Assembly (NCBI GenBank): GCA_964228555.1
Contig: CAXQZU010000040.1
Span: 62,001 to 126,000 of the forward strand
Reading direction: 5' to 3'
Source of the DNA: CAXQZU01 sp964228555
Lineage (GTDB): Bacteria > Planctomycetota > PLA2 > JAEUHO01
DNA length: 64,000 bases
Shown: positions 49,284-60,430 of the stretch, in pieces
Layout: every line of letters starts with the position of its first letter
Position numbering within the stretch: position 1 is the stretch's first letter
Made by a program: the position numbers and the translations under genes
Notes under the pieces: generated by a model
The model's database searches: none
What the model saw: the letters and a program-made list of their open reading frames with translations, nothing else
What the model was told of the DNA's origin: nothing

Positions 49284-49706
49284 ATGGATCCGCTCGCACC
49301 GCTCGAGGAGCCCACCAGCCTGTCGCAGGCGCGGGCCTGGCTGCGCGACGGGGACCCGCGCAAGCGCATGCTGGCAGCCAAGGCGCTGGGCCGGCAGGGC
49401 GCAAGCGTGGCCGAGGCCGTGCCGGACCTCTGCGCGGCGCTGCAGGACGCCGACCCCATGGTGCGCAGCATGGTGGCCTCGGCGCTGGGCCGCATTGGCG
49501 AGGGACGCGCCGTGCCCGCCCTGCTCGCCTGCCTGGCCGATCCCGTGCTGCCCGTGCGCTTCTGGGCCGTGGAGGCGCTGGGCCGCATCGGGCAGGCCGC
49601 CCCGGGCCTGCGCGAGGCCCTCGAGGGCCTCGCCCGCAGCGACGACCTGCACCTGTCGGCGGCTGCGCGCCGGGCGCTGGCGCGGCTGGCCCCCGCAGTG
49701 CCCTAG
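49284..49706 (+). CDS. HEAT-repeat protein
   Basis: A 140-residue soluble protein made of about four HEAT or PBS-lyase-type helical repeats. Examples are DPRKRMLAAKALGRQG, DPMVRSMVASALGRIG and DPVLPVRFWAVEALGRIG. Such short repeat proteins act as protein-binding scaffolds or bilin-lyase relatives; no catalytic residue is visible. AGGAG sits 7 bases before the ATG. Partner unknown. Confidence 0.82.
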   Translation: MDPLAPLEEPTSLSQARAWLRDGDPRKRMLAAKALGRQGASVAEAVPDLCAALQDADPMVRSMVASALGRIGEGRAVPALLACLADPVLPVRFWAVEALGRIGQAAPGLREALEGLARSDDLHLSAAARRALARLAPAVP

Positions 49707-49767
49707 GCCCGCGGCAGCCTCCTCGGGGGTGCGCTGCCGGCCCGCTTCCCGGCTGGGCGGGAGGCGG

Positions 49768-49773
49768 TAGATT
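49768..49773 (+). promoter_or_regulatory. -10 element for a leaderless mRNA (80-residue protein)
   Basis: TAGATT ends six bases before ATG 49780 and is among the better TANNNT matches in the window. Confidence 0.5.
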
Positions 49774-49779
49774 GCCCGC

Positions 49780-50022
49780 ATGGCCAGCCGTCACTCGCTA
49801 CGCCGCCTCGCCCGGCTCACCAAGAAGATCGATGCAGACCTGCACAAGGGCGGCATGGGCATGACCTTCCGCTACCTGTTCCGCACCACGGCCGTGCTCT
49901 CGCGCGTGGTGGCGATGCTGGCCGAGCACGTGGCCGAGGAGGCCGAGGAGCGCGAGCGCGAGCGGCGCGCGGCCAAGGCTGGCGCCCCCGTCACGCCGCG
50001 CCCGGCCCGCCAGCGCGTCTAG
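49780..50022 (+). CDS. Small basic amphipathic protein, unknown
   Basis: An 80-residue protein: MASRHSLRRLARLTKKIDA, then a semi-hydrophobic central helix (MTFRYLFRTTAVLSRVVAML) and an acidic-basic coiled segment (AEEAEERERERRAAK). There is no signal sequence and no Cys. I do not recognise it. A leaderless-type promoter six bases upstream and a clean start argue it is real. It converges with the next gene 17 bases downstream. Confidence 0.6.
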   Translation: MASRHSLRRLARLTKKIDADLHKGGMGMTFRYLFRTTAVLSRVVAMLAEHVAEEAEERERERRAAKAGAPVTPRPARQRV

Positions 50023-50039
50023 CGCCAGCCCCGGATGCG

Positions 50040-50297
50040 CTAGCCGCCGAACAGCCGCTGCAGGCTGCTCTCGACCAGGCTCCACGGCACGAAGCCGGGC
50101 TTGCGCAGCACCTCGACCGTGAGCGTGCTGCCGTCGACCTGGTAGGTGCCGCTGGCAGCACCCTCGAAGCGCCCGGCCCGGGCATCGCCCGCCAGCGTGA
50201 TGCCCACGCCCTGCGCCTGCGCCCGCGCGCGTGCCAGCACCTGCTCGGCGCTGGCACCGGGCGGCACGGCGAACTCGAAGCGGCGGGGATCGGGCAC
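50040..50297 (-). CDS. Small conserved-looking protein, unknown
   Basis: An 85-residue acid/basic-balanced protein: FEFAVPPGASAEQVLARARAQAQGVGITL, then FEGAASGTYQVDGSTLTVEVLRKPGFVPW, predicted alpha-beta-beta. The order (helix after a strand, then two strands ending in VPWSLVESSL) resembles small polyhydroxyalkanoate-system or DUF-type proteins, but I cannot name it. It lies 55 bases downstream of mutY on the same strand and may be co-transcribed. Confidence 0.6.
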   Translation of the reverse strand: MPDPRRFEFAVPPGASAEQVLARARAQAQGVGITLAGDARAGRFEGAASGTYQVDGSTLTVEVLRKPGFVPWSLVESSLQRLFGG

Positions 50298-50352
50298 GGC
50301 GCAGCCTCCGGCGGCAAGGGATCAGGCGGGCAGGGGATCGGGGAGCGGCAGG

Positions 50353-51615
50353 CTACCGCCGGCGGCGCGCCGGCGAGGCCTTCCGCGCGGCACGGCGTGC
50401 TGCGGGCTGGGGGCGGGCCGTGGCGCGGCGGGCCTTGCCTCCCTCCAGCAGGGGCAGGCTGCCGGCTCCCTCGCGCTCCAGCAGGGCTTCCAGCGCGCGC
50501 GCGTTCGCGCGCGGGAAGGGATAGGCCGGCAGGCCGGCCAGCGGCACGAAGCGCGGCTCCTCGCAGGCCAGCGGCCGCGGCTCGCCCGCCTGCCAGCGGC
50601 AGTGGAACAGGTGCAGCGTGATGGAGAAGTGGCTGTAGGCGTGGTCGATGGAGAGGAACGGCGCCTCCACGCGCACCCGCACGCCTGTCTCCTCGCGCAC
50701 CTCGCGCACGCAGGCTGCCTCGAGGCTCTCGCCCGCACGCCGCTTGCCGCCCGGGAACTCCCACAGCCCGCCCAGCAGGCCCTCGGCCGGGCGGCGCGCG
50801 ATCAAGACCTCCTGCCCGCGCCACACGATGCCGGCGGCGATGTCGTGGTGCGGCCCGGCCTTGCGCGGGGCCTTGCGCGGCAGCGACTCGGCATCCCCTG
50901 CCTTGCGCGCGCCGCACCCCGCAGCCCACGGGCAGAGCAGGCAGAGCGGCGCACGCGGCGTGCACACCGTCGCACCCAGCTCCATCAGGGCCTGGTTGGC
51001 ATCGCCCGGGCGCTTGCGGTCGAGCAACGCCTGCGCCGCCGCCGCGAGGGCACGGCGCGTGGCCGCCTCGTCCACGGGGCGCTCGTCGTGCAGCCAGCGC
51101 GCGAGCACGCGCTCCACGTTGCCGTCCACCACGGCCACCGGGTCGCCGAAGGCGATGCTGGCCACTGCCGCCGCCGTGTAGGCCCCCACGCCGGGCAGCG
51201 CCGACCAGCCCTGCGCGTCGCGCGGCAGGACGCCCCCCTGCGCCTGGAGCGCGCGGGCCGCGGCATGCAGGTTGCGCGCGCGGCGGTAGTAGCCCAAGCC
51301 CTCCCACTCCTTGAGCACAGCCTGCTCGTCGGCGCGGGCCAGCGAGGCCAGCGTGGGGAAGCGCGCGAGGAACCGCGTCCAGCGCGCACGGACGGTGTCC
51401 ACGCGCGTCTGCTGCAGCATCACCTCCGAGACCCAGATGGCGTAGGGGTCGCGGCTGCCGCGCCAGGGCAGGTCACGCTTGTGCGCGTCGTACCAGTCCA
51501 GCAGTGCCCGCCGCGCGATGCGCACCCGCCCAGCGTCCAGCGGGGCGTGCGCCCCCGCGGACGGTGCGGCCGGCGGGCGACGGCCCTTGCGGGCGCGCGA
51601 GCGACGCCCGGCCAC
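50353..51615 (-). CDS. mutY: A/G-specific adenine DNA glycosylase MutY
   Basis: A 420-residue repair enzyme removing A opposite 8-oxoG. The HhH-GPD domain starts near residue 30; DLPWRGSRDPYAIWVSEVMLQQT contains the catalytic Glu of the family, LPGVGAYTA is the hairpin, and AVVDGNVERV holds the catalytic Asp. The [4Fe-4S] ligands are Cys in CTPRAPLCLLCPWAAGC. The C-terminal NUDIX-like domain (WEFPGGKRRAGES...REVREETG) recognises 8-oxoG. A basic Arg/Ala tail follows. GTG 51615 is the start. Confidence 0.95.
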   Translation of the reverse strand: MAGRRSRARKGRRPPAAPSAGAHAPLDAGRVRIARRALLDWYDAHKRDLPWRGSRDPYAIWVSEVMLQQTRVDTVRARWTRFLARFPTLASLARADEQAVLKEWEGLGYYRRARNLHAAARALQAQGGVLPRDAQGWSALPGVGAYTAAAVASIAFGDPVAVVDGNVERVLARWLHDERPVDEAATRRALAAAAQALLDRKRPGDANQALMELGATVCTPRAPLCLLCPWAAGCGARKAGDAESLPRKAPRKAGPHHDIAAGIVWRGQEVLIARRPAEGLLGGLWEFPGGKRRAGESLEAACVREVREETGVRVRVEAPFLSIDHAYSHFSITLHLFHCRWQAGEPRPLACEEPRFVPLAGLPAYPFPRANARALEALLEREGAGSLPLLEGGKARRATARPQPAARRAARKASPARRRR

Positions 51616-51618
51616 GCC

Positions 51619-52095
51619 TCAGCGCGCGACCGGGGCCTGGCGCGTGAACCCAGCCTCGACGGCGGGCTCGGGCGCAGGGAAGCGCAGCACGGCCGGCGCC
51701 TCGCAGATGCCAGGCCGCAGCACGTAGCCCTGCGCCACCGGCGCGGGCGGGGGCATCGACGGCGGTGCGGACGGCGGCAGCGGCGCGGGAGCCGGCGGCG
51801 GCATGGGCGCCGTGCGCCCGCCGGCGGCCGGGCCCGTGGGCGCCGCGACGCCCGCGCGCGCGGCGTTCTGGGCGGCCGCCTGCGCCTTGGCGGCGTCGCG
51901 GCGGGCCTGCTCCTGCTCGGACTGCTGCAGGAAGTGCTGGGCGGGCGAGGCCACGTACTGGGGCGCGCTGGGCGGCGGCGCCGCCGGGGCGGCAGCGGCC
52001 TCCGGGGCACGGGCTCGGGCCGAGGCACCGCTGCCGCTGCAGCCCGCCAGCAAGGCGGCGCAGGGCAGCACGGACAGGGTCAGGACGCGACGCAT
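51619..52095 (-). CDS. Lipoprotein with proline-rich linker
   Basis: A 158-residue lipoprotein. MRRVLTLSVLPCAALLAGC is the signal with lipobox LAGC. The mature part is mostly Ala/Pro with a short helix (FLQQSEQEQARRDAAKAQAAAQNAARAG). It ends with a small segment GYVLRPGICEAPAVLRFPAPE. No domain is recognised. GGAGGTG lies before ATG 52095. It is 3 bases upstream of mutY, on the same strand, so the two share a message. Confidence 0.75.
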   Translation of the reverse strand: MRRVLTLSVLPCAALLAGCSGSGASARARAPEAAAAPAAPPPSAPQYVASPAQHFLQQSEQEQARRDAAKAQAAAQNAARAGVAAPTGPAAGGRTAPMPPPAPAPLPPSAPPSMPPPAPVAQGYVLRPGICEAPAVLRFPAPEPAVEAGFTRQAPVAR

Positions 52096-52246
52096 GGGCA
52101 CCTCCGGGGCTCGCCTGCCCCCACCCAAGGATGCCACGCGGCCACGCAGAGGACCCGGTCCCGCCCCAGTGGCGGGCGGGTCGGAGGTGGGCGGCGAGCA
52201 CGCCGGCCTTGCACCCCCGCCAGACGCCGCGCACCCTGCCTGCGCC

Positions 52247-53797
52247 GTGCGCTGCCCTGCCCCCCCCCTGCCCGCGCAGCCTGCCCCCCGATCCCGCCCG
52301 GGCGCGGGCCACGGCGCAGGCGCCGGCAGGCGCGCACGCGCGCTGCGGGCCGGCGGCACGGCCCTGCTGCTGGCGGCCTGCGCGACCCTGCTGCCCGGCC
52401 CGCGCCTCGCGCAGCAGGCCAGCGCGGCCCCGCCCCAGGCGGCGCCGCCGCCGGGCATCCGCTGGGAAGGCACGGCGCGCGAGGGGCTGGCGCGCGCACG
52501 CCGGGAGGGCCGGCCGCTGCTCGTGTGCGTCAACGCCCTCGAGGACGAGCGTGCCAACATCCAGCTGGCCACGCAGCTCTACCGCGACCCGGCCTGGGGC
52601 CGCGCCACGCGCTCCTACGTGTGCGTCGTGGCCAACCCCAACGAGCACGGCGCAGCCGCCACGTGCGCACGCTACGGGCACGTGCCGTGCAGCGCGCACA
52701 AGGACGTGCTCGCGTGGGTGCTGCGCGCCGTGAGCCGCGACGGGGCGTTGATCAGCCCGCAGCACCTGATCGTCGAGCCCGACGGAGCCATCGCCTACCG
52801 CAAGGAGTACTTCGAGGGCCACGAGGGACCGGCGCTCTTCGAGGCCTGGCTGGCCCGCCTCGCACCGCTCGCGGCGCTCAGGCAAGCCCGCGCCGACCGG
52901 GCCGCCGACCTCGCCCAGCTGGCCACCTGCGCCCCCAAGGACACCGCCGCCTTCGCGCGTGCCATCGTCAAGCGTGCGTCGGATGGCCTGGGCGGGCTCG
53001 TGCTCGTGGCCGCGCTGGAGGACACCAGCGACCCCTTGCGCCGTGCGGGGCTGCTGGACGCCCTGGGCGACACGCCGGCGGCGCAGGCGCTGGCGCTGGT
53101 GCCTGCGGCGGAGGCCGCCACGGCCGAGCCTGCGCTGGCGCCCGGGGAGGCGCTGGCGTGGACACAGGTGCTGCTGCGCGTGGACCGCGAGCTGGGCCTC
53201 TGGGCCGCGGCACGTGTCATCGCGCGCGGCGACGCGCCCTTGCGCACGCGCGTGCTGGAGGCCGTGTCGGGCGACCGCTCGCCCGCCGCGCTGGGCCGCC
53301 TGCCGCCCGGCGAGCGGGCCGTGCTGGAGGAGGCACTGCTGCTGGCCGGCGCGGCGCTGCCCCCCGGGCTGGCCCCCGGCGATGCCGAGGGCCTCGAGCG
53401 CGTGCCCTCCCACCGCAGGCAGCGTGCTCGGGCCCAGGGCAGCACGCCGCGGCCGCAGGCGCTGCCGCCGGCGCTGGGCGCCCTGGCGCCGGCCGCGCTG
53501 CGGCGCGCGCTGCTGGCTGCATCGGTCGAGTCGGTGGTGGCCCACGAGGCGGAGGTGCGCGCCCTGCTCGAGGGATCGCTGCACCTGCGCGTGCGTGTCG
53601 CGGCCGCGCTGGCCTTGCTGGGCGCACGACGTGGCCCCGCCGAGGCGGTGGCCGCCTGCCTCGAGGCGGCCTTCGACGACCCGCTGGAAGGCCCCGAGGC
53701 ACGCACGCTCGCGCGCGCACGCCTGGCGGAAGATCCGGGCGAGAATCCCGACGAGTGGGCGCGCCTGCTGCGTGCGCGCCCGGGAGGCGGCAAGTGA
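52247..53797 (+). CDS. Exported thioredoxin-like protein with helical repeats
   Basis: About 516 residues from GTG 52247; the true start is unsure because the signal-like hydrophobic stretch (GGTALLLAACATLLPG) begins some 30 residues in. The first domain (about 75-205) reads like a thioredoxin fold: EGRPLLVCVNALEDERA, LIVEPDGAIAYRKEYF; it has no CxxC at the expected place. The rest is Ala/Leu-rich helices of HEAT/TPR style (ALPPALGALAPAALRRALL, LRVRVAAALALLGARRGP). I cannot assign a function. Its stop overlaps the next start. Confidence 0.7.
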   Translation: MRCPAPPLPAQPAPRSRPGAGHGAGAGRRARALRAGGTALLLAACATLLPGPRLAQQASAAPPQAAPPPGIRWEGTAREGLARARREGRPLLVCVNALEDERANIQLATQLYRDPAWGRATRSYVCVVANPNEHGAAATCARYGHVPCSAHKDVLAWVLRAVSRDGALISPQHLIVEPDGAIAYRKEYFEGHEGPALFEAWLARLAPLAALRQARADRAADLAQLATCAPKDTAAFARAIVKRASDGLGGLVLVAALEDTSDPLRRAGLLDALGDTPAAQALALVPAAEAATAEPALAPGEALAWTQVLLRVDRELGLWAAARVIARGDAPLRTRVLEAVSGDRSPAALGRLPPGERAVLEEALLLAGAALPPGLAPGDAEGLERVPSHRRQRARAQGSTPRPQALPPALGALAPAALRRALLAASVESVVAHEAEVRALLEGSLHLRVRVAAALALLGARRGPAEAVAACLEAAFDDPLEGPEARTLARARLAEDPGENPDEWARLLRARPGGGK

Positions 53798-54831
53798 TGC
53801 GCGCCACCGCACCCCGCGCCCCTGCCCGGCCGTGGGCCCTCCTGCTGGGCCTGCTGCTGGCGCTGGCCGGCAGCGCCGGGCTGTGGGCGGGTGACGGGCC
53901 CACCATCCCCGAGCGGCGCCGCGCGCTGCTGGAAGCGCAGGGTGACGAGCGCATCGGCTTCGCGCTCGACCGCCTGCAGGGCCGCATCGGTGCCCCCGAG
54001 TTCGCCGACACGGGTGCGTTCGGCGACTGGCTGGGTGCACTGCCCGACGGCCGTGCCGCGCACCCCGTGGTGAGGCTGCGCCGCGGCTGGGCCTACGTGA
54101 CGGCCCGGCGCGGCGCCGAGGCCGTCGAGCTGCTCGAGGCCGCGCTGCGCGACGATGCCGGCAGCGGGCTGGTGCGTGCCTACCTGGGCGAGGCACTGCG
54201 CCAGTCCGGCCGCCTGCGCGAGGCCATGCCGATGCTGGCCAGCGCACGCCGCACGGGCTACGCCGGCGGTCACCTGCGCCAGTCGGCCGAGGAGTGCTTC
54301 CACGGCCTGCGCGCCGGCGGCACCGGGAAGGATGCGCCCGCGCTGCCCGACTACGCCGTGGGCGCCGAGGCTTGGCTGGCCGTGGGCCCCGATGCGGCCC
54401 TGCAGGCCCTGCTGGCGCGCGCGCTGCTCGACGACCTCGCCGCGCACGACACGCCCAGCAGCGAGCGCGGCCGCCTGTGGGCCCGCACGGCGGCGCCCCA
54501 CGCGCTCGATGCCAGCCTCCAGCCAGGCGCCGAGCGCCTCGCGTCGGCCCAGCTGGCGCTGGACGCAGCGCTGGCGCTGGACGGCGAGGAAGCCGCCCAG
54601 CCGGGCCGCACGCTGCGCTTCGACCTGCTGGCCCGCGCCTACGCGCTGGGCACGCCGCTGGAGCGCGAGGGCCACGACCTGCCCGAGGTGCTCCCGCTCC
54701 TCGCCGAGGCCGCCCTCGCCGAGGGCCGCCCCGAGCTGGCGGCCCGCCTCGCCCGCCAGCGCCTGGACCTGTCCGAGAGCCCCGCCGCCCGCCGCGTCCT
54801 CCTGAGCCTGCCCCCCGACCTGGGCGACTGA
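53797..54831 (+). CDS. Exported TPR-like protein
   Basis: A 344-residue protein with a signal or anchor (RPWALLLGLLLALAGSAGLWAG, about 12-33). The mature part has TPR-like pairs: RRGWAYVTARRGAEAVELLEAAL, then AYLGEALRQSGRLREAMPML, and later LLAEAALAEGRPELAARLARQRL. It overlaps the preceding gene by one base (TGATG), suggesting both exported repeat proteins act together. No enzyme motif is seen. Confidence 0.75.
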   Translation: MRATAPRAPARPWALLLGLLLALAGSAGLWAGDGPTIPERRRALLEAQGDERIGFALDRLQGRIGAPEFADTGAFGDWLGALPDGRAAHPVVRLRRGWAYVTARRGAEAVELLEAALRDDAGSGLVRAYLGEALRQSGRLREAMPMLASARRTGYAGGHLRQSAEECFHGLRAGGTGKDAPALPDYAVGAEAWLAVGPDAALQALLARALLDDLAAHDTPSSERGRLWARTAAPHALDASLQPGAERLASAQLALDAALALDGEEAAQPGRTLRFDLLARAYALGTPLEREGHDLPEVLPLLAEAALAEGRPELAARLARQRLDLSESPAARRVLLSLPPDLGD

Positions 54832-54932
54832 CCTCCCAGCCCGCGCTCTCGTCGCGCCCGGCCACCGCCTCCGGCCTCGCTCTCGCGTTCACCGTCCTCG
54901 CGCCACCGGCGCGCCGTCCCGCATCGAAGCGC

Positions 54933-57239
<2,307 letters not shown>

Positions 57240-57334
57240 GCGCACCTCCGGGTCCCCTACCTTCGCCGCCCGGAGCCCCGGGACGCAAGAGGAACGGGGC
57301 GCCGCGCCGGGCTGCGAGCGTCCCGCCCCGGCCG

Positions 57335-57340
57335 TAGCGT
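57335..57340 (+). promoter_or_regulatory. -10 element of glpX
   Basis: TAGCGT lies 39 bases before ATG 57380. GGAGAGG precedes the start, so this message has a leader. Confidence 0.45.
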
Positions 57341-57379
57341 GCTGGCCTCGCCGGCAGCCCCGGACCACGGAGAGGCCCC

Positions 57380-58354
57380 ATGCCCCACGACCTCGCCCAC
57401 CAGTTCCTGCGCGTGACCGAGTCGGCCGCCATCGCGGCCGCGCGCACCGTCGGCCAGGGCGACCGCCACCACGCCGACCACGTGGCCGTGGAGGCCATGC
57501 GCGCGGTGCTGGGCACCATCCCGATGCACGGCCGCATCGTGATCGGCGAGGGCGAACGCGACGAGGCGCCGATGCTCTACATCGGCGAGAAGCTGGGCAC
57601 GGGCGCACCCGGCTCGCCGGAGGTGGACATCGCCGTGGACCCGCTGGAGGGCACGAACCTGTGCGCCAGCGGCATGAATGGGGCCATCGCGGTGCTGGCC
57701 GCCTCCGAGCGGGGCGGCCTGCTGCACGCCCCGGACTGCTACATGAAGAAGCTGGTGGTGGGCCCGCGCAGCCGCGGGCGCGTCCACCTGGACGCGCCGG
57801 CCGGCGAGAACCTCAAGGCCATCGCCGCCAGCCTCGAACGCAAGGTGGCCGACGTCACCGTGGTGGTGCTGGAGCGGCCGCGGCACGAGAAGCTGGTGGA
57901 GGAGATCCGCAGCGCCGGGGCGCGCATCCGCTTCATCACGGACGGCGACCTGGCCCCCGCCATCAGCGCCTGCGTCACGGGCACCGCCGTGCACGCCGTG
58001 ATGGGCGTGGGCGGCGCGCCGGAGGGCGTGCTGGCCGCGGTGGTCACGCGCTGCCTGGGCGGCGAGATGCAGGGCCGGCTGGTAGAGCACAAGCCCGGCG
58101 ACCGCGAGCGCGCCCTCAAGATGGGCGTCACGGACTTCGACCGCATCCTGTCGGCCAAGGACCTTGCTCCCGGCGAGCGCCTGGTCTTCGCCGCCACCGG
58201 CGTCACGAACGGCGACCTGCTCAAGGGCACCACCTTCTTCGGTTCCGGCTGCCGTACGCACAGCCTGGTCATGGGCCTGGGCTCGCCGCGGCGCGTGCGC
58301 TTCGCGGACACGGTGCACCTGCACGACGTCCACGACATCGAGGTGCGCCTCTAG
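57380..58354 (+). CDS. glpX: Class II fructose-1,6-bisphosphatase (GlpX type)
   Basis: A 324-residue phosphatase hydrolysing fructose-1,6-bisphosphate in gluconeogenesis, or also sedoheptulose bisphosphate in some bacteria. GEGERDEAPMLYIGE and DIAVDPLEGTN bind the metals, and FFGSGCRTHSLVM is near the C-terminus. The length is normal. Convergent with the protease pair, 48 bases apart. With maeB it suggests growth on organic acids. Confidence 0.95.
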   Translation: MPHDLAHQFLRVTESAAIAAARTVGQGDRHHADHVAVEAMRAVLGTIPMHGRIVIGEGERDEAPMLYIGEKLGTGAPGSPEVDIAVDPLEGTNLCASGMNGAIAVLAASERGGLLHAPDCYMKKLVVGPRSRGRVHLDAPAGENLKAIAASLERKVADVTVVVLERPRHEKLVEEIRSAGARIRFITDGDLAPAISACVTGTAVHAVMGVGGAPEGVLAAVVTRCLGGEMQGRLVEHKPGDRERALKMGVTDFDRILSAKDLAPGERLVFAATGVTNGDLLKGTTFFGSGCRTHSLVMGLGSPRRVRFADTVHLHDVHDIEVRL

Positions 58355-58402
58355 GCCACGGCGCGCGCCACCGCGTGGGCGCGGCCCGGGCGTGAGCGTT
58401 GC

Positions 58403-60430
58403 TCAGGGCGCCTTGGGCGGCTCCTGCGGGGCCGGCGCCGGCTCCGGGGCGGGCACAGGTGCGGGTGCGGGCGCAGGCGTGGGGGCAGGTCCGGGCGCCG
58501 GCGTGGGCGCCGGGGCCGGTGCCTCCGGCTTGGCCGGCTCGGGCCGGGCACCCAGCGTCACCTCCAGCACGAGGTCCTGCGGCTTCTTGCCGCCGGCCGT
58601 GCGCTGCACGCCCACGCGCACCCTCTCTCCCTCCCAGCGGAAGCGCAGCAAGTTGCGCGCGGTGCCCAGGTCGCTGACGGGCTCGCCATCGAGCGAGGCG
58701 AGCCGGTCGCCGGCCTGCAGGCCCGCCGCCGCCGCAGGCGTGCCCGGCGAGACCTCGCCGACGGTGGGCACGCTCTCGCCCTGCTTCCAGCTGATGCCCA
58801 TGTAGCCGCGCTTCCACGCCTTGCCCTGCCGCAGGGTCGGCAGTGCCTCCATGATGCGCGACCACGGCAGCAGGAACCCGATGCCGCTGCTGCGTCCGTG
58901 CTGGAGGGGCGCCCACACGCGCAGCATCCCGTAGGCACGGCCCTCGAGGTCCACCGCCAGGCCGCCGGCGTTGGCGTCCGTGACGCCCGCATCGGTCTGC
59001 CAGTCGCCGCGCCAGGCCGCCGGCGTGCTGGGCGCATGCAGCTTGGAGAGCATGCCCACCGCCAGCAGGGGCGAGGGCATGCGCTGGGCGCCGTACGGGT
59101 TGCCCAGGGCCACGAGGAAGCGGCCCTCCTGGAAGCGCTCCGGCGCCACGGCCTGCAGCGCCGGCGCCGCCGTGCCGCCGCTGCGATAGCCCTCCGTGGC
59201 CAGCAACGCGATGCCCAGGCGCGCATCCACGCCCACCAGGCGCGCGGGCAAGGAGCGCCCGTCCGCGAGGTGCGCCACGAGGCCCGTGATGCCCGCAAGG
59301 CCTGGCTCCATGCGCAGGTCGTCGGGCAGGGCATCGCCCACGCCGGGCGGGTTGGCCAGCTCGAAGGTGTTGGCCAGGTTGTAGAGGCTCGTGACGATCT
59401 CGCCCTCGGCACTCACGACGATGCCGCTCACCGGGCCGTCGTAGCGCGCCATGGGCTGCAGCGCCTGCCCCATGGGCATCTTGACCACCAGCGGTGCCGA
59501 GCGCTGGACCGTGAGCGAGGCCACGGCGGGCGCAGCCACCTCCGCCGCGTGTGCGAAGGTCGCCTCCAGCGCCGCCGCCTGCGCCGAGCGTGACTTCGTG
59601 GGCGCGACCTCGGCGAACAGCTCGGCGGCATCCGGCAGGTCGCCGTAGGCCGCGCGCAGGCGCTGCACGGGCACCACCTTGCCGAGGAACTGGAACGCGT
59701 TGCCGGGCTCCGGCTGCATCCACGTGGAGACCGTGCCCACGAGGCGCCCCTCCACGTCCACGAGGGGCCCGCCATTGACGCCGGGGTTGATGGCCGCGGT
59801 CGTGTAGAGGAACTCGAAGCGGCCCTCGGCATGGCCAGCCGGGAACGGCTGCAGGGCCGCCACCACGCCCGCGGTGAGGCTGGGCAGGCCCTCGTCGGCC
59901 AGGTTGAAGGAGTTGCCCATCGCGAAGGCGAAGTCGCCCACCGCGAGGTCGTCGCTGCTGCCTGCCACCAGCCACGCGGCGAAGCCCGCGGCCGGCGGGT
60001 CCACGATGCGCAGCAGGCACGTGTCGGCGGCCGGCACCTTGCGCACCACGCGCGCGGTGTAGGCCTTGAAGGTGCCGGACTTGAGGTCGGGCACGCGCAC
60101 CTCGACCTCCTGCGCATCCATGCGCTCGGCCTTCTGCTGGCGGCCCTCGCCGGTGACCTTGACCAGCGCCGTGCAGTCGGCATCGGACAGCACCAGCCCC
60201 TTGCGCGACACCAGCACGCCCGAGGACCCGCCCATGCGCCGCTCCGAGGCGTCCTTGGGCTTGCCCAGGCACAGCACGGTCGCCGGCGTCACCTTCTTGA
60301 TGGCCGCCTTGAACTCGGCCTCGATGCCGGGCAGCGAGCCCTTCTCGTCGGCCGCGCGCAGCGCAGGCCACGGCAGCAGGCAGGCCAGCAGCCACGCCGC
60401 CAGCAGCCCCCCGACGCGACGCCGGCTCAC
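58403..60430 (-). CDS. Double trypsin-like domain protein with PDZ, catalytically dead
   Basis: A 675-residue exported protein (signal to about residue 27). It has two trypsin-fold domains, about 50-260 and 300-525, and a PDZ domain near 540-640 (GYMGISWKQGE, SPGTPAAAAGLQAGDRL). In both protease domains the triad is broken: His is missing (LSDADC; VTSLYNL) and the Ser is Asn in INPGVNGGPL (about 219) and Ala in TDANAGGLAV (about 488). The last 50 residues are Pro/Ala repeats. GTG 60430 overlaps the stop of the intact HtrA-like protein upstream, so they are made together; it may guide or regulate that partner. Confidence 0.85.
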   Translation of the reverse strand: MSRRRVGGLLAAWLLACLLPWPALRAADEKGSLPGIEAEFKAAIKKVTPATVLCLGKPKDASERRMGGSSGVLVSRKGLVLSDADCTALVKVTGEGRQQKAERMDAQEVEVRVPDLKSGTFKAYTARVVRKVPAADTCLLRIVDPPAAGFAAWLVAGSSDDLAVGDFAFAMGNSFNLADEGLPSLTAGVVAALQPFPAGHAEGRFEFLYTTAAINPGVNGGPLVDVEGRLVGTVSTWMQPEPGNAFQFLGKVVPVQRLRAAYGDLPDAAELFAEVAPTKSRSAQAAALEATFAHAAEVAAPAVASLTVQRSAPLVVKMPMGQALQPMARYDGPVSGIVVSAEGEIVTSLYNLANTFELANPPGVGDALPDDLRMEPGLAGITGLVAHLADGRSLPARLVGVDARLGIALLATEGYRSGGTAAPALQAVAPERFQEGRFLVALGNPYGAQRMPSPLLAVGMLSKLHAPSTPAAWRGDWQTDAGVTDANAGGLAVDLEGRAYGMLRVWAPLQHGRSSGIGFLLPWSRIMEALPTLRQGKAWKRGYMGISWKQGESVPTVGEVSPGTPAAAAGLQAGDRLASLDGEPVSDLGTARNLLRFRWEGERVRVGVQRTAGGKKPQDLVLEVTLGARPEPAKPEAPAPAPTPAPGPAPTPAPAPAPVPAPEPAPAPQEPPKAP

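Noticed and set aside
50146..54831. Open frame of 1561 codons over mutY, a lipoprotein and a TPR gene
   Set aside because: It runs antisense to mutY; only the last 344 codons (53797-54831) have a signal peptide and repeats.
58420..58540. GGGGC/CGGGC tandem repeat near the end of the inactive protease
   Set aside because: It encodes a Pro/Ala tail in frame, common in exported proteins of GC-rich genomes.
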